A stretch of 64,000 nucleotides of DNA, taken from JAADEM01 sp965371855 (GTDB lineage Bacteria > Bacteroidota > Bacteroidia > Bacteroidales > Marinilabiliaceae). The stretch spans positions 1-64,000 of the forward strand of contig CBDUZZ010000012.1 of the NCBI GenBank assembly GCA_965371855.1, given 5' to 3'. Position 1 is the stretch's first letter. Each line of letters starts with the position of its first letter. The notes under the pieces are model-generated. The model had not been told where the DNA came from, searched no databases, and worked only from the letters and a program-made list of their open reading frames with translations. Position numbers and translations under genes: made by a program. This document shows, piece after piece, positions 60,750 to 64,000 of the stretch.

Positions 60750-62126
60750 ATGCGTAATGATTATTTTTATCATGCACTAAAAGTAGATAAGAAGTTGTGC
60801 TATGGGTGTACCCACTGCATGATGGCTTGTCCTACAAATGCAATACGTATAGATAACGGAAAAGCGATTATTATTGAAGATTATTGTATCGATTGTGGTG
60901 AGTGCGTGAAAGCCTGTCCCGTAAATGCTATATATGTTGAGCAAGATGATTTTAAAAAGATATTTGATTATGAATATCGTGTCGCAATTGTTCCAGCTGT
61001 TTTTCTCGGACAGTTCTCAAAAAAAATACCAATAAAAGAGATTATTGATGCAATTAAGGAAACTGGTTTTACACATGTATTTCTGGCAGAAGATAGTGTG
61101 GAAGTTATTAACGAGGCAATGCTTGACGAGTATTACTCAGGCCGTGAAAAACCGTTGATAAGCCCGTTCTGTCCTGCTATTGTAAGGCTTATTCAGATTA
61201 GATTTCCGGGCATGGTAGAAAATATAATACCGGTTAAGACACCCGTTGATTCAACAGCTTTGTATTGCAGACAACATCTTGTGGATGAAGGTATTCCACA
61301 GGATCAAACAGGAGTTTTTTATGTTACTCCTTGTGCAGCTAAGATAGCAGCTTTAAAGAGTGTTTGTGATGAGAATGAAATGGTATTTAATGGTGTAATA
61401 AATATGGATATCCTTTATAATAAAGTTTACCATATTTTCAAGACACGCTCAGAAGAAAAAGTACCCGAAAGTGATATACTGTTGGAAACGTCAGCCAAGG
61501 TGTTGGAATGGAGCCTGACAGAAGGAGAGACTAAAAATATGAAAGGTCGTTGTTTGGCTATTGATGAAGTTCACAATGTGATGAAGTTTCTTGAAAGAGT
61601 TGAAAACGGTGATATAATTAATGTTGATTTCCTGGAACTCAGGGCTTGTGATCATGGGTGTGCCGGTGGCATTCTCATGACTGAAAATCGCTTTTTAACT
61701 GTAGAGCGAATTAGAACAAAAGCTGCAACATTAAAAGATAATTCCGTAGAGAACCTTCCGGTAAGCAGATATACAAAGTATCTGAAAAACAATGTGGCAG
61801 TTGAAGATATTAAACCTCGTTCTATGTTTAAGCTGGATGAGAATATGGAAGTGGCTTATCGTAAGGTGCAACGAATAAGGCATCTCATGTGTTTTTTGCC
61901 CGGGATTGACTGTGGTGCATGTGGTGCTCCCAACTGTCAGAGTCTGGCTGAAGACATTGTGCGGAACAAAGCTCATCTTTCAAATTGCATTTTTATACAG
62001 CGAATGATGGAAAAAAGTCGTAAATTGAGTAACGATCATGCAATACGAATAATTGAGAAAGTATGGGGGGATGATAGGTTAGATAAAAATTGCAATAAAA
62101 AAGATGCCGAAAATGAAGCTGATTGA
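60750..62126 (+). CDS. Hydrogenase-like multi-[4Fe-4S] protein with incomplete H-cluster ligands
   Basis: The ORF opens with TTG at 60741; the ATG at 60750 is preferred (458 aa). Order of domains: two ferredoxin-type [4Fe-4S] sites (Cys17, 20, 23, 27; Cys46, 49, 52, 56); a region like the large subunit C-terminal domain of [FeFe]-hydrogenase; and a FeS domain near the C-terminus (Cys381, 388, 391, 396 in CFLPGIDCGACGAPNC). The H-cluster-like places are Cys141 in SPFCP, Cys195 in TPCAAK and Cys300/Cys304 in ACDHGCAGG. Classical enzymes have TSCCP, so one ligand region is reduced to a single Cys. It is more likely a sensor or electron-transfer protein than a hydrogenase. It lies 11 nt from the anti-sigma gene and overlaps the second DRTGG gene. 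Confidence 0.87.
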   Translation: MRNDYFYHALKVDKKLCYGCTHCMMACPTNAIRIDNGKAIIIEDYCIDCGECVKACPVNAIYVEQDDFKKIFDYEYRVAIVPAVFLGQFSKKIPIKEIIDAIKETGFTHVFLAEDSVEVINEAMLDEYYSGREKPLISPFCPAIVRLIQIRFPGMVENIIPVKTPVDSTALYCRQHLVDEGIPQDQTGVFYVTPCAAKIAALKSVCDENEMVFNGVINMDILYNKVYHIFKTRSEEKVPESDILLETSAKVLEWSLTEGETKNMKGRCLAIDEVHNVMKFLERVENGDIINVDFLELRACDHGCAGGILMTENRFLTVERIRTKAATLKDNSVENLPVSRYTKYLKNNVAVEDIKPRSMFKLDENMEVAYRKVQRIRHLMCFLPGIDCGACGAPNCQSLAEDIVRNKAHLSNCIFIQRMMEKSRKLSNDHAIRIIEKVWGDDRLDKNCNKKDAENEAD

Positions 62127-62451
62127 AATAGTGGAAAAGCTACAACTAAAAGTATTTAGCAACAGTGAAACAATAAAAGACAGGGAGGTAACCGGTGGTT
62201 ATACATCCGATCTTTTGAGTGATGTTATGGGAAATGCAAAGGAGGGGCAGATATGGATCACTTTACAAAATCATAAAAATGTTATGGCTGTGGCATCATT
62301 AAAAGACCTTGCAGCAGTTATCCTTATTAAAGGAATTGTTCCTGAAGAGGAAATTTTAAAACATAGCATTGAGGAGGAAGTTCCAATTTTAGGAACAGAT
62401 ATGGAATCATTCGAAATGTCGGGCATGCTCTATAAATTATTGATGAGATAA
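62113..62451 (+). CDS. DRTGG-domain protein 2
   Basis: A 112-aa protein starting at the ATG at 62113 (a second ATG at 62104 is three codons earlier). It overlaps the previous stop by 14 nt, indicating translational coupling. The core reads VTGGYTSDLLSDVMG and AVASLKDLAAVILIKG, an almost canonical DRTGG motif. It is a paralogue of the protein at 59695, so the locus has two copies flanking the Fe-S protein. Its stop codon lies at the edge of a repeat element (62450-62600). Role: ligand-binding regulator of the hydrogenase system, by association. Confidence 0.82.
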   Translation: MKLIEIVEKLQLKVFSNSETIKDREVTGGYTSDLLSDVMGNAKEGQIWITLQNHKNVMAVASLKDLAAVILIKGIVPEEEILKHSIEEEVPILGTDMESFEMSGMLYKLLMR

Positions 62452-62600
62452 AAGCCCCTCCCCGGCCCTCCCCAAAAGGGAGGGATATTATTATAGAAGA
62501 TGAAGAGAAAGAAGGATGTAGAGCACGCTTTAATAGGAGTTACAAAAAGTAACTTTTCTAATGGTTCTCTCCCTCTTCGGGGGAGTCGGAGGGGGCTTTT
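62450..62600. mobile_element. Small inverted-repeat element forming the start of the PHP gene
   Basis: The element opens with AAAAGCCCCTCC (from 62450) and closes with GGAGGGGGCTTTT (to 62600), an inverted pair. Inside are CCCTCCC-CAAAA-GGGAGGG and CTCCC-TCTTC-GGGGGAG hairpins and a GTTAC-AAAAA-GTAAC stem. It contains the ATG used by the PHP gene, so the first 34 codons of that gene are repeat-derived. Confidence 0.7.
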
Positions 62601-63354
62601 CCGTGCAGACCTGCATATTCACACATTGTTATCGCCATGTGGCAGCCTTGAGATGAACCCTGCACGGATAATTAGTGAAGCGAAAAAAAGAGGACTAGAC
62701 ATAATCGGGATAACCGATCACAATACAACAAGGCAGTGCCGTGAAGTTGTACGTATTGGAGATGAAGTTGGAGTGAAGGTGTTTTGCGGAGTGGAGATAA
62801 CAACACAGGAGGAGGCACATTGCCTGGCGTTCTTTGAAAATTTTGAGAAACTGGATGCTTTTCAGGTATATCTGGATGCTCATTTGTCGAACATCAAAAA
62901 TGTACCGGATAAATTCGGTGATCAGGTTTGGGTAGATGAAAACGAGATGATTGCCGGTGAGGAGACACGACTGTTAATCTCAGCATTAGATCAGTCTGTT
63001 GGTGACATTGAAAAGGAAGTGCATAAACTAAACGGCCTGTTCATAGCTGCTCATATCGACAGACCATCATATAGTTTGATTAGTCAGTTAGAATTTATAC
63101 CTGTTGATTTGAAACTGGATGGTGTTGAGCTAACAGATATATCGCGTCGGGAGATGATAATAAAAACGTATTCATTGCCCAAAAACTTAGCAGTCATCAC
63201 CTCTTCAGATGCACATCATCCTGAGCAAATCGGAACGAAACCTATCGAGTTGCTGATGGAGGAGGCAACATTTGAGGAGTTAAGAAAAAGTTTGAGAAAC
63301 CAGCCCCACCCCGACCCTCCCCTAAAGGGAGGGAGTGATATTCAAATAATATAA
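62500..63354 (+). CDS. PHP-domain phosphoesterase
   Basis: A 284-aa protein of the PHP superfamily. The catalytic blocks are DLHIHTLLSPCGSLEM, IIGITDHNT, IAAHIDRPSY and VITSSDAHHPEQIGTKPIEL, which provide the usual His and Asp metal ligands. The first 34 residues (up to RGL before FRADLHIHT) and the last 13 residues (after LRKSLRN) come from repeat DNA at both ends, and normal family members start close to FRADLHIHT. Translation may begin inside, but no in-frame ATG lies between. PHP enzymes here probably process a nucleotide-type or sugar-phosphate metabolite linked to hydrogenase regulation. The gene is in the operon-like run. Confidence 0.87.
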   Translation: MKRKKDVEHALIGVTKSNFSNGSLPLRGSRRGLFRADLHIHTLLSPCGSLEMNPARIISEAKKRGLDIIGITDHNTTRQCREVVRIGDEVGVKVFCGVEITTQEEAHCLAFFENFEKLDAFQVYLDAHLSNIKNVPDKFGDQVWVDENEMIAGEETRLLISALDQSVGDIEKEVHKLNGLFIAAHIDRPSYSLISQLEFIPVDLKLDGVELTDISRREMIIKTYSLPKNLAVITSSDAHHPEQIGTKPIELLMEEATFEELRKSLRNQPHPDPPLKGGSDIQII

Positions 63355-63372
63355 TGGAATTATAGGGGGCTT
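63302..63372. mobile_element. Second small inverted-repeat element at the end of the PHP gene
   Basis: Starting with CAGCCCC and ending with GGGGGCTT just before the ATG at 63373, it encloses the hairpin CCCTCCC-CTAAA-GGGAGGG. It includes the PHP stop codon and the ribosome-binding region of the next gene. It is related to the element at 62450-62600 (same hairpin, similar ends) but shorter. Confidence 0.65.
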
Positions 63373-63918
63373 ATGAAAAACCTGTCTGAACATATAATGG
63401 ATATTGCACAGAACTCAATAAAGGCAAAGGCTGACAATGTGGTTATTGAGGTGAAAGAGACAGTAGAAGCTATAACAATACGAATTGAAGACGATGGTTT
63501 TGGTATGGATAAGGAGACAATAAAGCAGGTTACTGACCCATTTTATACTACCCGCACAACACGTAAAGTTGGATTGGGTATTCCGTTTCTTAAACAACAT
63601 GCTGAACAAACCGGTGGAGAAGTGAGTATTTCATCGGCAAAAGGTACAGGTACAGTATTAACGGCAACATTTGTAAAGACAAATATTGATTGCCCGCCTG
63701 TAGGTGATCTGTATGTAACAGTTGCACTGCTTATTACCGGAAATCCGAGAGTGAATTTTATGTTCACATACCTGAAGAATGATAAAGAGTATGAATTGTC
63801 GACCAAAGATGTTAAAAACGCAATTGGAGATTTGGATATACGAATACCGAAAGTAACCGGTTTTCTTAAAGATATGATAAAAGAAAATCTACTCCATATA
63901 GGAGTTGAGTTTAATTGA
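63373..63918 (+). CDS. Histidine-kinase-type ATPase domain protein
   Basis: A 181-aa protein with an N-terminal HATPase domain of about 100 aa: LSEHIMDIAQNSIKAKADNV (N box), DDGFGMD (G1), FYTTRTTRKVGLGIPFLKQHAEQTGGEV and the closing SAKGTGTVLTATF. No receiver or phospho-acceptor domain is present. An additional C-terminal part of about 75 aa follows (DLYVTVALLITGN...). Proteins of this type occur beside the hydrogenase genes in several anaerobes. The start is at the end of a repeat element. Confidence 0.85.
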   Translation: MKNLSEHIMDIAQNSIKAKADNVVIEVKETVEAITIRIEDDGFGMDKETIKQVTDPFYTTRTTRKVGLGIPFLKQHAEQTGGEVSISSAKGTGTVLTATFVKTNIDCPPVGDLYVTVALLITGNPRVNFMFTYLKNDKEYELSTKDVKNAIGDLDIRIPKVTGFLKDMIKENLLHIGVEFN

Positions 63919-63947
63919 GATATTTATAAACATTAATAATTTCTGTA

Positions 63948-64000
63948 ATGGCGAAAGTAAAATCGTTAAGTGACCTTAAAAAAATGAGGGAAGAACTTCA
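63948..64000 (+). CDS. N-terminus of an HndB/2Fe-2S-type hydrogenase subunit (cut by the window end)
   Basis: The ATG at 63948 opens a frame that runs off the window: it reads MAKVKSLSDLKKMREEL. This is the usual N-terminus of the small (2Fe-2S) thioredoxin-like subunit encoded at this place in NAD(P)-linked [FeFe]-hydrogenase operons. Only 17 residues are visible, so the iron-sulfur ligands cannot be seen. The gene is 29 nt downstream of the HATPase gene, and more hydrogenase genes are expected beyond 64000. Confidence 0.6.
   Translation, partial: MAKVKSLSDLKKMREEL

Noticed and set aside
60750..62126. Catalytic [FeFe]-hydrogenase large subunit
   Set aside because: The first H-cluster motif has only one Cys and the protein is too short for the enzyme; it is a hydrogenase-like accessory protein.

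Overview
The window comes from the chromosome of a Bacteroidota bacterium, most likely an anaerobic or facultative glycan-degrading member of the Bacteroidales/Marinilabiliales type. The signs are a SusC/SusD pair with an ECF sigma factor and FecR anti-sigma factor, NigD-like and DUF5107/TPR proteins, many lipoprotein signals, AT-rich DNA with few Shine-Dalgarno sites, TAnnTTTG-type promoter elements, and the front half of an [FeFe]-hydrogenase accessory locus. This assignment is inference; the window has no rRNA or other marker that would fix the genus.

Layout. 1-3.3 kb: a secreted esterase with a DUF1080 lipoprotein, then a PfkB-type sugar kinase (KDG kinase-like). 3.5-7.2 kb: an AT-rich two-gene restriction-modification-like cassette (955-aa adenine methylase overlapping a 207-aa PD-(D/E)XK nuclease), followed by tRNA-Arg. 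7.5-14.3 kb: NigD-like lipoprotein, LytM/M23 peptidase, large TPR protein and a Cys-type sulfatase. 14.3-15.7 kb: mobile debris: a MITE-like palindrome, a 5'-truncated small membrane exporter, and a RAYT (REP-associated Y1 transposase) flanked by REP-like palindromes. 15.7-30.1 kb: a minus-strand run of secreted glycan enzymes (two GH116 proteins, a five-bladed propeller glycosidase, a sialate O-acetylesterase, two multi-domain esterases, a DUF5009 acyltransferase) ending in an AI-2E-family permease. 30.3-47.4 kb: tRNA-Thr, then a second minus-strand locus read from 47 to 30 kb: DUF5107/TPR protein, ECF sigma, FecR, SusC, SusD, terminator, aryl-sulfate sulfotransferase, PAPS-type sulfotransferase, DUF6067-like glycosidase, ChrA-family transporter. 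47.5-52.8 kb: repeats, a decayed gene, TPR lipoprotein, PagL-like deacylase, a yebC remnant, a LytTR regulator and a small secreted protein. 52.8-59.5 kb: LTA-synthase-like enzyme, MsrA, RarA, a membrane-anchored reductive-dehalogenase-like protein and a PiT-family transporter. 59.7-64 kb: DRTGG protein, anti-sigma-like ATPase, Fe-S hydrogenase-like protein, second DRTGG protein, PHP phosphoesterase, HATPase, and the first 17 codons of an HndB/2Fe-2S-type subunit, all on the plus strand.

How the genes work together. The 16-30 kb run looks like a system for stripping ester groups and hydrolysing a decorated beta-glycan. The 30-47 kb locus couples SusCD uptake to enzymes that transfer sulfate rather than only remove it, with an oxyanion (CHR) transporter in the same tight operon; this is the most unusual metabolic arrangement here. 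The end of the window is the accessory and regulatory part of a hydrogenase locus whose catalytic subunits presumably lie just beyond 64 kb. The restriction-modification-like cassette is the best candidate for a less-described defence system.

Limits. All family calls come from reading motifs and overall sequence character, without any database search. Substrate assignments are inference.
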